Source of the DNA: Xiphydria camelus
Taxonomy: Eukaryota; Arthropoda; Insecta; Hymenoptera; Xiphydriidae
Direction of reading: 5' to 3'
Assembly (NCBI GenBank): GCA_963678675.1
Contig: OY783199.1
Location: forward strand, 2,487,501 to 2,551,500
DNA: 64,000 bases
A program made the position numbers and the translations under genes. Under the pieces are notes generated by a model. That model searched no databases. It had not been told where the DNA came from and saw only the letters and a program-made list of their open reading frames with translations. Position 1 is the stretch's first letter. Each line of letters starts with the position of its first letter. Shown piece after piece: positions 21,871-32,072 of the stretch.

Positions 21871-22066
21871 CGCATCGATATAAGGGGGCGCAATTTACGA
21901 CTGACGATTTATGATAAAGGAAAACGACAGTTTTTTCGACAAAGTCCGCAGCGACGCGATTGTCCTTAATTTCGATCGTTTCGATTCGATCACCCGCAAA
22001 AATCGACGTGGATATTCGAAGTATAAATGCAAGGAGCGACAGCGCAGCCGCGGCAATTCGTCGAGA

Positions 22067-25000
22067 ATGACGCATTCGCCGAGATGGCTGGGCTACGCGC
22101 TCCTTTTCCGTGTTTTGTTCACATCGACAGCCGGAGGCACCGATCGGTTTCGACGGGGACAAGACCTGGACGAGAACCACCATCGCACCACGATGACACG
22201 TTGCCTGGAGCGCGTCGCGATCGATTCCTTCGTTTGGAACAAATTCGTTCTGCTCGTGTCCGACAACGACACGTTGACCGACGACGTGCTGAAGAGGTGG
22301 ACACCGCGATTCACCTTCAGCGTGATCAGCGTGAGCGTCAGGATGAACTTCACCGGGCTGAGAAACGTGGTGATCGTCGAGGACGACCCGGCGACCCTCC
22401 TCGACGTCTTCACCGGCATGAAATCGAAACACTCGGCGTGTCGGTACGTCGTGGTGATCGACGCGGCCGAGGATCTCCTCGAAGAGTTGACCGCGAAAAT
22501 CTGGGACATGGATTTCCTCGACGTCATCTTCTTGAAGCCGCGATCAAACGACTCCACCGTCGTCGTCTACGGATTCGACGTGCCCACGGGTGTCCGAAAT
22601 TCGACCAAACTCTTCGTTCTGGATCATTGGAGGGATGAGGGGGGATTCGTGGCTGGACGTCAATTGTTCCCGTTAAAGATGAGGAACATGATGGGCTATC
22701 CGCTTAAGATAATCACGATCTTTGGCCCCACCAGTGCGCCGGATACGTTTAAAATCGAAAAGGATGGCAGGTATTGCGATACGCGAGAGATCGACGACGA
22801 ATCGCGATCGGCCGATCGGAATATTCGGTATAAAGTACAAATAATCTGTGAGAATGTCATTCGGTTCTGAGGAAACATAGAGTGCAATCAAACTTTATCG
22901 ATAATTACTGTGCATTGCTTCGAACTTGATTAAATATAAGTTTCCTTGCGTTGAAATCGCATAGCAAAAAGAAACTGGAATATTTCGCCGATCGATCGAC
23001 CGGATCACCGACCCTTTCCATATCATCGAAGATCCCAATCCACAAAATTCTCAGCGAGGCTACCGATGGATCAAAATTAAGACAAAAAGAAGAATACCGA
23101 TGATCACATTTGCACAGTTTGAAATTTTATCTTGGAATCGGTACATCAAAGTGAACCAATTCTTCGTGTTGACCTGACATTTTTTTGTATGAAAATTAAC
23201 AAAAAGTATGATAAAATTGGATGCAAAGGATGTTCAATTAACACGAAGAATCGGTTAATTTTAACGCACAAAAATAGGTGAACCGATTCCAACACGACAT
23301 TTCCAACTGTCCAGGTATTACATCTACGGCGTGTACGCCAACATGCTCAACCTCTTCTGCGAGACGTTCAACTTCAGTATGGTCCTCGTGACGGAAGTGC
23401 CGCTCTTCATCAACACGTCCTTCGCCTCTGGAGTCACGAACGTGATGAACGCCGTGGCCGCGAAAGAAGTGGACGTGAGCTTCGGTGGCTTCGTACCGAC
23501 CATGGACAAGTATCGCAGGGTCGCGTTCTCCAACTACTACGGATTCGAGGTCCTCACCTTCACCATGAAGCCCCGCTACCGCGGGATCTCCTGGAGGAAC
23601 ATCCTGATGCCTCTGTCCGCCGACGTTTGGAACTGCTCCGGTTTGACGCTCCTCGCCTTCGCTGCTCTTCTACTGGCGATACGTCGTCTTCGGCGATCGA
23701 GCCCGACGACGGAGCACATCGAGCTCTTCGACTTGTGGCGAATCTGTCTCTTTCAGAACGCCGTGCAACCGAAGCGCTGCGCCTTGAGGATCTTTTTCTT
23801 CACGTTGGTCTTCTTCTCTTACATTCTCGCCTCCGCGTACACCAGCCTCCTGGTGAGCATCCTCTCGAAGCCGTACTCCGCGAATAACTTGGATACCTTC
23901 GAGGAGCTGAGGAGGTCCGACATGATCATCGAGGGAAGCGAGACGATCGCGAGTTTCTTGGACGACCCGGACGATCCTTCGCTGTACGAGCTGTACAAGA
24001 GGTGTGTGTGTGTGTACCTACGTCAGCTGATGCTGTCGTGGCACTTTTGAATTTCTGTTCGCTCGACCGCTTTACTTGAGTTTAGCTTAACCCATTAGGC
24101 ACTAGCGTTCGATAAAAGGAACACGAATTGCTCTCTTAGAAAAACGACCGAAAAAAGACTTTCATTCGCCAAACTCCCCGTCAGAAAAATGGTTTTAGGT
24201 CGCGTAACACCTGCCCGACTACCTCCTTACAGTTCAGTCGTTTGATAGTCGCCGAATGGCGTGGTTCGCTTACATTTGTGCAACGGTTTGTCTGAGTTTG
24301 CTTGAAAATGTCTGGTCGCAAAGAATGTCTACATTACTTTTAAAGTAACTCTGTGGTATTATTTTACTGTCTTTTCATATTCGTGTACAGATCCTTAGAG
24401 TTGGACGCCAGTTTTTGCACGCTAGGCCTTTTTTTTTTTCTGATGTATCGAATGTTTTATCACGCTCCGTATAAGGAACGCCCGCAATCTTGAAAACGAC
24501 TGCAGGAAAACCTATATTTTTGAAAAAAAAACAACTATCGTTACTACTAATATTTGGTCTACAAAAACGCATTTCAACCTGAATTTTTTAGAAATTGAAC
24601 AATTCTGCACCTAGTGGGTTAAACAGGGGATGTCCGTATTTTTCACACGTGCTCCACGAAGCAACTAATTTTTCATTCGGCGTACATCTTGTTACGTTGT
24701 TCAAGTGGCATTAGCGCAATTGCATTTTCTCGTCTGGATATTCTTCCCCTTCCTGGCGACATTCGCACGTGTCGGGGAAATAATATTCTCGCCTTTAAAA
24801 CGGGGTCATTTCGAGGGTCGTCTTTCGCGTGTAATCAGATATACCCGCACCCCGCGTAATTCCCGGTTGCGTCGCTGACGAAGAGCCATCGCGTTTGCGC
24901 TCTCACCGGATTAAAACATCCTTGCGGCTTCCGCCGATAGTACAAGCGCGGTGCGATTACGAGTGCAGAGAATAGCGTCTCGCTCTCTTTTAACGTACTT

Positions 25001-25535
25001 TTTAGCGTCGCGACACGCGCGCTGCAGCTGACGCTGAAATACCGCAACTTCCGTAAACCGCAGGATTAAATTCCTCAACCTGAAGAACATCGACTCCCTG
25101 GTGGTGCCCGACAACGCGGTCTGGATCGGCCCGAAAATGTCGATACTCTTTCACAACTGGAGGAACAGGGCGAACCCGTCGCAGCAGATCTACATGCTCG
25201 GACAGAAGATCGTCAGCTTTCCGAGCATGTTCTTCACGAAGAAAGGCCATCCCGTCCTGAAGACGCTCGATCGATTCGTCGGTTTCGTCCACAACTCGGG
25301 CCTGGTGACGAAGTGGTCGAGCGATTACGGCGCGACGACGACGCAGGCCGTCCAGAAGCAGGACGTTCCCGTGGTGTTATCTCTGACGAACCTCAGCGGC
25401 GTATTTTTCGTTCTCCATCTCGGACTGCTCGTCAGTTTTCTTCAGCTTTTGCTGGAACTGCACCGTTATCGCAGGTCGAAACGTTCCGGCCGATCGGACG
25501 GCAGCGTCGTCGTCGTCGTCGCGCGCGACGCGTAA
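22067..25535 (+). CDS. IR-A: divergent insect ionotropic receptor, three exons
   Basis: Predicted ligand-gated cation channel subunit of the insect IR family, acting in the plasma membrane of (probably) chemosensory neurons. Exons are 22067-22827, 23315-24001 and 25064-25535; together 1920 nt, 639 aa. Junctions are GT-AG and both codons that span them read Arg (254 and 483). The ATG at 22067 was chosen because it opens a signal peptide (hydrophobic LGYALLFRVLFTS) and has A at -3; an in-frame ATG at 21911 would add 52 polar residues. Layout: N-terminal region to ~250; S1 from YYIYGVYANMLNLF (255-268) with VDVSFGGF (306-313); TM1 ~361-377; pore loop ~389-406; TM2 ~410-436 with SAYTSLLVSIL in place of the iGluR SYTANLAAF; S2 ending FPSMFFTKKGHP...SGLVTKW; TM3 ~593-615. 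Lys319 appears to replace the glutamate-binding Arg. IR-B follows on the same strand. No orthologue name can be assigned. Confidence 0.9.
22828..23314 (+). other. IR-A intron 1 (487 bp)
   Basis: Donor CG|GTATAAAG, acceptor CCAG|GTATTAC, phase 2 (CG + G = Arg). A family D MITE at 23114-23310 fills the 3' end and stops 4 nt before the exon. Confidence 0.85.
23114..23310. mobile_element. Family D MITE, copy 2, inside IR-A intron 1
   Basis: A 197-bp relative of 5243-5449. It begins ACAGTTTGAAATTTTATCTT and its right end, complemented, reads ACAGTTGGAAATGTCGTGTT. Shared interior words include AATCGGTTAATTTTAA and CAAAAATAGGTGAACC. The right terminus lies 4 bp before the first base of exon 2, so the pyrimidine tract and probably the branch point used for that acceptor are MITE sequence. 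The 5' flank (TTGC) and 3' flank (CCAG) do not match, so no clear target duplication survives. Confidence 0.8.
24002..25063 (+). other. IR-A intron 2 (1062 bp)
   Basis: The donor AG|GTGTGTGTGTGTAC is embedded in a short (GT)n run, with several overlapping GT dinucleotides. The acceptor is AACCGCAG|GATTAAATTC. Phase 2 (AG + G = Arg). A 528-bp TTAA-flanked element occupies its first half. Confidence 0.85.
24091..24618. mobile_element. piggyBac-like non-autonomous element in IR-A intron 2
   Basis: TTAA lies on both sides (24087-24090, 24619-24622), and the termini CCCATTAGGCACTAG and, complemented, CCCACTAGGTGCAGA form inverted repeats of about 12 bp. TTAA targets are the hallmark of the piggyBac superfamily. 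The 528-bp interior has no transposase frame. Confidence 0.75.
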
Positions 25536-25932
25536 TCGCCGAGGACTTCCGAGGACTCCGGGCGTTTATCCTTATCGCGCCGAATTTGTCAGGTGCGAGG
25601 CGCAGTGCCGCGCGTCTCGCCTATTTTCTATTCCGCAACGGTGAAACGTTATCTCCTCCTCGTTCGCTTTCGCGGAGAAGGCGAGGAAAACTGCGCCACC
25701 AGGCGTCGTCAGTGCGACGTGGAATGGCAGAGCCAGCGCAGCAAATCCATGCCGCGAAATTGCGTCGCGCTTCTGGCTCGACGCAAAATGCTCGCGATTG
25801 CTCATTCGCCGGCTTGAAAATCGCTCGACGCGGTTCCGCTTGTCCCTCCGTGAAATTACACCTATACGCGGAAGTCCGTCTTCAGCCACCTCGACGTGAG
25901 ATCGTCTCGTCGATAGTAAACGTAATTTCGCA
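25536..25932 (+). other. IR-A / IR-B intergenic spacer
   Basis: About 400 bp between the IR-A stop and the IR-B TATA box. No AATAAA or ATTAAA occurs in it, so the IR-A polyadenylation site is either non-canonical or lies further downstream. The 208- and 141-codon frames here are shadows. Confidence 0.6.
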
Positions 25933-25968
25933 TATATAAACTGAACGAGAGAGCCTCCGGGGACAGTC
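25933..25968 (+). promoter_or_regulatory. IR-B core promoter: TATA box and initiator
   Basis: TATATAAA at 25933-25940 is followed about 32 bp downstream by GACAGTCG, close to the arthropod initiator TCAGT, with the presumed start A at 25965. That gives a 5' untranslated leader of about 71 nt before the preferred ATG at 26036. The spacing fits a focused insect core promoter. Confidence 0.6.
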
Positions 25969-26035
25969 GAATTTGATTTCTCCCGCGATCTACGCACGGC
26001 TGGATATTCGAAGGAATTCGAGAGCGGCCGAAGTC

Positions 26036-28078
26036 ATGTCGACGTCGTTGCATATTTTCACGACGGCGATGGCTGTTTGTTCGGTGGGATCATCGGGATT
26101 TCTCGTTGAAAATATCCCCTTCGAGCGGAGCTACGACGTCGCGGGAAAAATTACTCGCTGCGTGGACATCCTGAAGAAACACTCTTTCTTTAAGGAAACT
26201 CGCGACGTCTTGATCGCCTCCGACGACGTAGACTTTAAGAACGAGATCCTGTTTAAAATGTCAGTCGATTTTACCGTCGTTCTGAACCAGAAGACCAGCC
26301 TCGACGGGTACGTCGTTCGAGACGAGCCGAAGAACATGCTTTCACCGTGGCAAATTCCGCCACCGTCCCACGTATTGCCGCTATTCGTCACTCTGAGCAC
26401 CCTGCAAGAGGATCCTTTCTCGGTCGTCACCATTGAGGAAATTCAGGATCGCGTGACCACGAACCACGTCCTGATAAGGCTCGATCTGAAGGGTGACATA
26501 ATGATTTGCGAGCTGAGATTTCTCTTCGTGAGGGGAGATGGCAGAATTCTCCGCTGTTGCGTCGACATCGACATCGAGGAGGACGCCGACGAGTCCACGA
26601 CCGAAGGTGAAGAAGAAGGAGGAAGAAGCTGCGCCAGGAATAAAGGTGAAGCTTGCGTTCAATCGGACGCAATTTCGAACGAACCGCGTCGTCGAAGCTT
26701 CAACGAGGAGGTCGTCGATCTCTTCATGCGGCACTTCGACATCGACCCCTTTGAGACTCGCGCGCTCCACCTGAAACCTCCGAAGGGATCCAGCGTCACT
26801 GGCTCGCAAATTTCACGCTGCCGCGGCTACAACACGCGGGATGTCGATTATCTCACACGCAAATTGACGTGGAAGGCCCTCGTCGTCACCCACATGCGAG
26901 ATGAAAATGTCGTTATCGTAGACGTCGACAGAGAGATGAAAGCGATTTACAAAGGTCTGGGAACGGACATCCTCGCTGTCTTCTCAAACCACGTAAACGT
27001 AAACGTAAACGTAAGCATCATCAACGTCATGAAGCCTGTTCCGATGATGCCAGCGCTCTTGTTGTCGAAGGTGGACCAAAAAACCGCGCTGGCGATGATC
27101 CTCAGCGACCGAGCCGACTTGGCACTGAGTACCCTCCTGTTCGAGCATTCGACGCCGTTTCATCAGCTGGACTTCAGCACGTACCTCAACATGGCAAAGA
27201 TGGTTTTCGAGTCCAACTATTACGACGAAGACACCAGCTGGACCAGAATGTTCTCGCTCTTCACCCTTCATCTGTGGGTGTGCCTGTTCCTCGCCATAGC
27301 CGGTTACCTACTGCTGCTGGGCGTCATCCAACTTCTTCACGCGAAGAAACTGATGAAGGAACGCATTGAGGTGATCCGCGCCTTGTCCATACTCCTCGGG
27401 CAAAGCACCAAGCACCCGAAGAAGCTCGGCCTCCGCATCGTCCTCGGCATGTGGATCATTTGTTGCTTTTACATAAGCGTGGCTTACACGAGCAGCTTCG
27501 TCAGCAGCTTCGCCGTGTTCCACACGCCCCGCGAGCTCGTCAATATGAGAGACTTGGAGAAATCCAAGCTGCCATTGGGCGGGCCCGCCTACGCCAAGGC
27601 CTACTTCAACGACTCGACCGACGACGTGATGTGGGGATTGTACAACAGGTTCAGGGTCATGCCGTTCGAGGCCGCTCACGCCAAAATGACCATCGGCGAT
27701 CTGGTTACGGTGAACGTGATCGAGTCGAACTACCTGTGCAATAGAGCGAGGAGCCGCAAGAAGAGATCGCATCTTTGCTTTCTGGAGGAGGCCATCGTCA
27801 CCTATCCCGTCGTGATGGTCGCGAGGAAGGGAGACCCATGCTTGCCGTACCTGAATGGATACTTCATGCAGCTGCAGGAGTCGGGCCTCTTCGCCAAGTG
27901 GTTCAGCGACTTCCAGAAGAAGCACTTCGAATCGCGGGCGAACGAGGGGGAGGAACGGTCGCTGGGGTTAACCATGCATCAATTGGAAAGCCCGTTTTAC
28001 TTCTTGATGGTGGCTCACTCGATCTCGTTCGTCGTCTTTCTTCTGGAGCTATTCGCCAAGTGGCGATCGCGTCGCTGA
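26036..28078 (+). CDS. IR-B: divergent insect ionotropic receptor, intronless
   Basis: Second predicted IR-family ligand-gated channel, 680 aa in one exon. The ATG at 26036 was preferred over an in-frame ATG at 25973 because it opens a signal peptide (STSLHIFTTAMAVCSVGSS) and has G at -3. Layout: N-terminal region to ~300 with a highly acidic stretch ~177-196 (DIEEDADEST, TEGEEEGG); S1 from IYKGLGTDILAVF (~304) with RADLALSTLL (~359-368); TM1 ~406-434; pore loop ~445-463; TM2 ~466-492 with VAYTSSFVSSF in place of SYTANLAAF; S2 ending YPVVMVARKGDP...LQESGLFAKWFSD; TM3 ~653-674 and a short basic tail. Phe375 appears to stand where iGluRs have the ligand-binding Arg. The length is normal for the family. 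It lies ~500 bp after IR-A in the same orientation. Intron loss or retroposition could explain the single exon. A VNVNVNV run is encoded by a GTAAAC hexamer repeat. Confidence 0.93.
   Translation: MSTSLHIFTTAMAVCSVGSSGFLVENIPFERSYDVAGKITRCVDILKKHSFFKETRDVLIASDDVDFKNEILFKMSVDFTVVLNQKTSLDGYVVRDEPKNMLSPWQIPPPSHVLPLFVTLSTLQEDPFSVVTIEEIQDRVTTNHVLIRLDLKGDIMICELRFLFVRGDGRILRCCVDIDIEEDADESTTEGEEEGGRSCARNKGEACVQSDAISNEPRRRSFNEEVVDLFMRHFDIDPFETRALHLKPPKGSSVTGSQISRCRGYNTRDVDYLTRKLTWKALVVTHMRDENVVIVDVDREMKAIYKGLGTDILAVFSNHVNVNVNVSIINVMKPVPMMPALLLSKVDQKTALAMILSDRADLALSTLLFEHSTPFHQLDFSTYLNMAKMVFESNYYDEDTSWTRMFSLFTLHLWVCLFLAIAGYLLLLGVIQLLHAKKLMKERIEVIRALSILLGQSTKHPKKLGLRIVLGMWIICCFYISVAYTSSFVSSFAVFHTPRELVNMRDLEKSKLPLGGPAYAKAYFNDSTDDVMWGLYNRFRVMPFEAAHAKMTIGDLVTVNVIESNYLCNRARSRKKRSHLCFLEEAIVTYPVVMVARKGDPCLPYLNGYFMQLQESGLFAKWFSDFQKKHFESRANEGEERSLGLTMHQLESPFYFLMVAHSISFVVFLLELFAKWRSRR
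26993..27012 (+). repeat. GTAAAC hexamer repeat within IR-B
   Basis: Three and a half copies of GTAAAC in frame encode alternating Val-Asn (VNVNVNV, about residues 320-326) in the S1 segment. Hexamer gains or losses would keep the frame. Confidence 0.85.
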
Positions 28079-28346
28079 ATCGAGCGGCTGGTGGCGGATT
28101 TAGAGTTTTTGTGCGACACATTTTTTCAGCAACCCATCGAACCCTCATCGCATCCGTTTGCCACCACGATTGTTGGAAGATTGAAACTTTAGTAGCACTG
28201 AATGAGACCTCGGGGACTTCTAGTTTCCCGACACGCGTGTCTTGATGGGTTTGTGAGCTTTAATAGGTAGAAGACGTTTAGGATTAAGGATCAATGCTAG
28301 ATTTTTAGCACTTTTACGAATCGATCAAGATTCTCGTCGCTTTCAG

Positions 28347-28352
28347 AATAAA
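28347..28352 (+). terminator. IR-B poly(A) signal
   Basis: Canonical AATAAA about 270 nt after the IR-B stop codon, the first one downstream. It is followed by T/G-containing sequence. Confidence 0.55.
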
Positions 28353-28698
28353 GTATTCACCACGATTGTACAATATATCGTAGGCTGCCCATAGACGTTC
28401 AATATTATCGCACAATAATCGAGTTTGTTTATAACCTTGCGTTACCTCGCCACCGGGGATACCTTTGAAGACCTGAAGTTTTTAACTGCTGCTTCACCAC
28501 AATAAATAGTTCGCATTGTGATATAAATATGCACAGCTTATTTTCTAGGTATAATTTGGCATTTGTAAAACCGGCCCTAAAAGTTCGATTTGACTTGCAC
28601 AATATATCGTACAACCCTTCAATACTGAATACACACGATCAATTATATTGCACAAACCCCAATATTGCGCAATAATGTTGCACGTCTATGGCCACCCC
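28353..28698. other. Gene-free stretch
   Basis: AT-rich spacer after IR-B with repeated CACAATATATCGTA-like words (28370-28383 and 28599-28612) and CAATATTRCGCA/CAATATTATCGCACAATA words. No gene. Confidence 0.4.
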
Positions 28699-28702
28699 TT
28701 AA

Positions 28703-28940
28703 CACTAGAACTACCTCAACCGGTCAATTTGACCGGTGTCTTATTCAGAGTTCCACTCAACCTCGATTATTTCGTAACCCGTGAGGTTTTCGTCAAAATT
28801 AGTAAAATACTTTTTCGTAGAGCACATTTCGGGCTACGAAAAAGTTCCATAGCAGTGTGGACGAAAAATCCACGGATAACGAGATAATCACCCGCAAAAA
28901 CGACCGTCTTGTAAACCGCGACCATTCGGTAGTTCTAGTG
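28703..28940. mobile_element. piggyBac-like MITE, 238 bp
   Basis: TTAA at both sides (28699-28702, 28941-28944) with perfect 13-bp terminal inverted repeats CACTAGAACTACC. Interior arms (CTTTTTCGTAG / CTACGAAAAAG and TTTTCGTC / GACGAAAA) also pair. Non-coding. Confidence 0.85.
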
Positions 28941-28944
28941 TTAA

Positions 28945-31347
28945 CTCCGTTGCTCAAAAGAACCGTACGATCTCCCTTCCTTCCACAAATTTTCATCGGG
29001 TCGCGTAAGTACGCAGCGACCGCGATAAATTCCCAATTTTACGCAGCGAAATGTCTCGCGCGCACACGATACGAACTCGGGCGCCCCGCGGCTGTTTCCC
29101 CGGCGAGCGGAGGTTCGAGCAACGCCGAGGGCCGCACCGACGAATGCTCGAAGCGCTTGGCGCCGCTCCAAACCCTTCGCGAACTCCTCCGCGCTTTACG
29201 ATACGTCTCGCATTGTCAGCGGCTCGTCTCGCCGAAACAGATTCCCGCTCAACGGCGAATTAACGCGCGCCCCTCAGACGCAGGGATCGATGCCGTTCGG
29301 AAGGTCACCCCCGACGACGAATCGCCCCGTTTTTATAAAACCGCGATTGCAAATTGATGAGGCAATTCTTCCTCGCATCTCGAGCTTTCGTCTCGAAAAA
29401 TGGACCGCCCCGCGCTGTCGATATCGCGGTGTATGAGCGCGCCAGTGAAATATTCGCGCGAGCGAAATTTTGTAATGAAAACTTTCACGAGCACGTCGAG
29501 GAGTGGGTGATTCGATAAATCAACCGCTCGGGACGCGGGCGGAATGATAAATTCGACAACTCTGCGCACTTTCTCGTATATGTGGCATTCATTTTATTTG
29601 TATTTTTTTTTCTGAGTTGCAATGGTTGGTATAGGGGTAAGTGGGTTTATAGGGTGTCTCATTTTAAACATAGTATCGGTTTGTCTTGAAGGGAAATTTG
29701 GAGCGACCAAAATCATTGAAAGCGAATATTTCTTTCGTGTCGATTTTTTTTCTAGGTCGAGGACTTTTATTAATTCTTCTGTATCATTTGTCCGACTTTT
29801 TCCTGTACACTGGATATTAAGTCGAAACAGTTTCACGTTTAATTGCAGCGAAATATCTGTATATGTGTCTAAAGCGTTTAAACGCCTATATTTGTCGTCT
29901 TTTCAAGCGCGCATACGGATCATTCTCGAAATGGCTTCGCGCAGGATCAACGAGGACCTCTCCTTTCTCATTTTGTCGCCGCCATCTGCAAACGTGCTAC
30001 GAATATAAACTCGTCCCTTCTCCCTTATCTCTCCCAATAGACCCTTTTCCACTCACCGATTATTCGCACGGCTTTTCGGTTACGTTATTTTAATCTCGCA
30101 GAAATGAAATTTGTAGATCTCCGGGCGATGGAGTATCCGCATACATCACTCGGCATTTATGCCGCCTTTTCCCGAGAGTGCGCGCATTGCTCGTTTTCGA
30201 AATGGCCCCGCGCGGAGGACCGGCGATAGCTTTCACTCGGAAAATTAATCTCCTCGCCTCGTCTGCGTCCCTCGCGCAGTTTTTGCGACGGGCGAAACGC
30301 TATACATCAGCAGCGCCGAGAAAAACGAACGAAATAGCGGGCGCGACCTTGCGGTGGCGAGGGTTTTTACGAAGGGTGTGTGCAGGTGAAATTACCATTG
30401 GCAGTGTGCAGCAGCGCGTACTTCGTTGCACTTTACATCGCGCGCTCGCGTCAATGTCCCCGGAACAAGGCCACTGCAGCCGTCGTACGACGAATTCCCA
30501 CGGTGGTAATACTGAGTGAGAAAATTGCATTTATTTTATCTCGTAATGGTGGTGATACTAATTTGAGCCTATCTTGATATATAATAATTATTATTATTCG
30601 AACGTCATTTAAAAGATATTAGGAAAAAAACATCGCGCAGCAATTTCGGTGGAATTTTTGAGAAACGATCCATTTATTTATCTTCACTGATTTTCTCGAA
30701 AGGCATAATAATATATTTCCTTCTGCATATATATATGCATATATAATTTCCTTATTATAAGTATTTCTATATTTTTCCACGCGTTACAGGAATCTCTCAA
30801 AAAAATTAATGATTTCGACTTCTTACATCATCTCGCTTTCCCTCTCCCACATACACGCATACTGCGTTCACAGCACGAAACAATTTCTCGCCACGGAATT
30901 TTCCCACGTGAAGACGAGCGGACAGGGAAAGTTCGATCGTAAAACATATCCGTTAAAATTGCAGCGACGAACTTTCGTGATAACTTTGCGATAAAAAGGA
31001 CGACGTTAAAGGCACGGGAGTCGTTCCAGTAGAGGTACTTCGTTACCGGGCAGACTTGGTTACCGAGGCTGAAGTTCTTCCCCGTCAAACTTAACGTCCG
31101 CAAAGTTATTAACGAATCGCGAGTCGCGATCGATCTCCCCGTCGTTCCATACGCGTTCTTATTCGCGAAACTTCATCACAAATGCATAAAAGTTTCCGCA
31201 TTGAAAATGCCCTCCTTATTGCTATTTTTTTAACGCGTGGATTTAAGGGTACGTTATACTCGATCATCCCCCTCGAATTTGATATTCGCACGGACTCGTT
31301 TTTCCTCCCTTATTTTTTAAAATACACGACTTGGAAAGACTTCAGTA
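28945..31347. other. Gene-free stretch
   Basis: Frames up to 166 codons (28857-29357) and 128 codons (29622-30008) are open but match no family I know; the first starts inside the preceding MITE. No gene is supported. Confidence 0.4.
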
Positions 31348-31560
31348 CCAGTAAATCTTACTTTAATTTATAATAAAAAAAATACATAAGAGTTTTTGAA
31401 TGTTCCTACTGTATCGGAGGACAATTTTTCCTTAGAAAGTAGTAAATTGTAATGTAAACCATCACGATTTAATGTTTACGAAAGAAAAATTACCGTAAAA
31501 ACATCCGAAAATTCTCATGTGTTCCTTTTTTATTGTAAATACAGTACAATTTACCGGTGC
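31348..31560. mobile_element. Family E MITE, copy 2
   Basis: Begins CCAGTAAATCTTACTTTA after TA and ends, complemented, GCACCGGTAAATTGTACTG. The interior GTTCCTACTGTATCGGAGGA and CAATTTTTCCTTAGAAAG matches 6181-6621. This is the uninterrupted copy. Confidence 0.7.
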
Positions 31561-32072
31561 CAGTCTTTCTGCCAAAGTAATAGCCGGACTCGCGTATATA
31601 AATCGAATCGAACGTCCGCTCGGAACAACGACGGACACGATGGACGGCTTATCGAGGAGACGCAGTCGAAAGGACGAGAATCCTTTCAGAGGAGATACCG
31701 AGAGACGCTAGCCAGACCTGCGCTCCCTGCGGGCTATCACCCCGGAGCTGGACGCTCCGTGACGAGGGTCCGGAGCTGCCGCGGAGATTCGATCACGATA
31801 TTTACTCGGGGTTCGTTATATAACACCGTTCGAGATATAACTTCCGTCTCTCTCCTTGTTCTCCTTCTTCTTCATTTTCTCCCTTTTCCTTATAGCTGCC
31901 AGGAACTGGTGACGTAATTTCGCCGTAAACCACGTCCATTCATGTCAGATGGTCAATCGGTGAGCGAATGTATGCGCTGAGAAGAAAAGACGACCGATTC
32001 GAAACAAACGTATTTTTGAATAGTCCTTAGAACACATTCATTCGATTACGAATATACAATACTTTGGACGTA
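31561..32072. other. Gene-free stretch with a weak promoter-like site
   Basis: TATATAAA at 31595-31602 is followed by an ATG (31638) that opens only 23 codons. No initiator is obvious. Not called as a gene. Confidence 0.35.

Noticed and set aside
21812..22432. 206-codon minus-strand open frame opposite IR-A exon 1
   Set aside because: It is the shadow of the real + strand exon, which has signal peptide, S1 continuation and consistent splice sites. The minus frame is His/Arg/Gly-rich without a domain.
27308..27925. 205-codon minus-strand open frame opposite IR-B
   Set aside because: Shadow of the transmembrane and S2 coding region of IR-B. No independent promoter or family pattern.
31595..31710. 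TATATAAA followed by a short ATG frame (23 codons)
   Set aside because: The frame is too short and unrecognised; TATA-like words are common in this AT-rich DNA.
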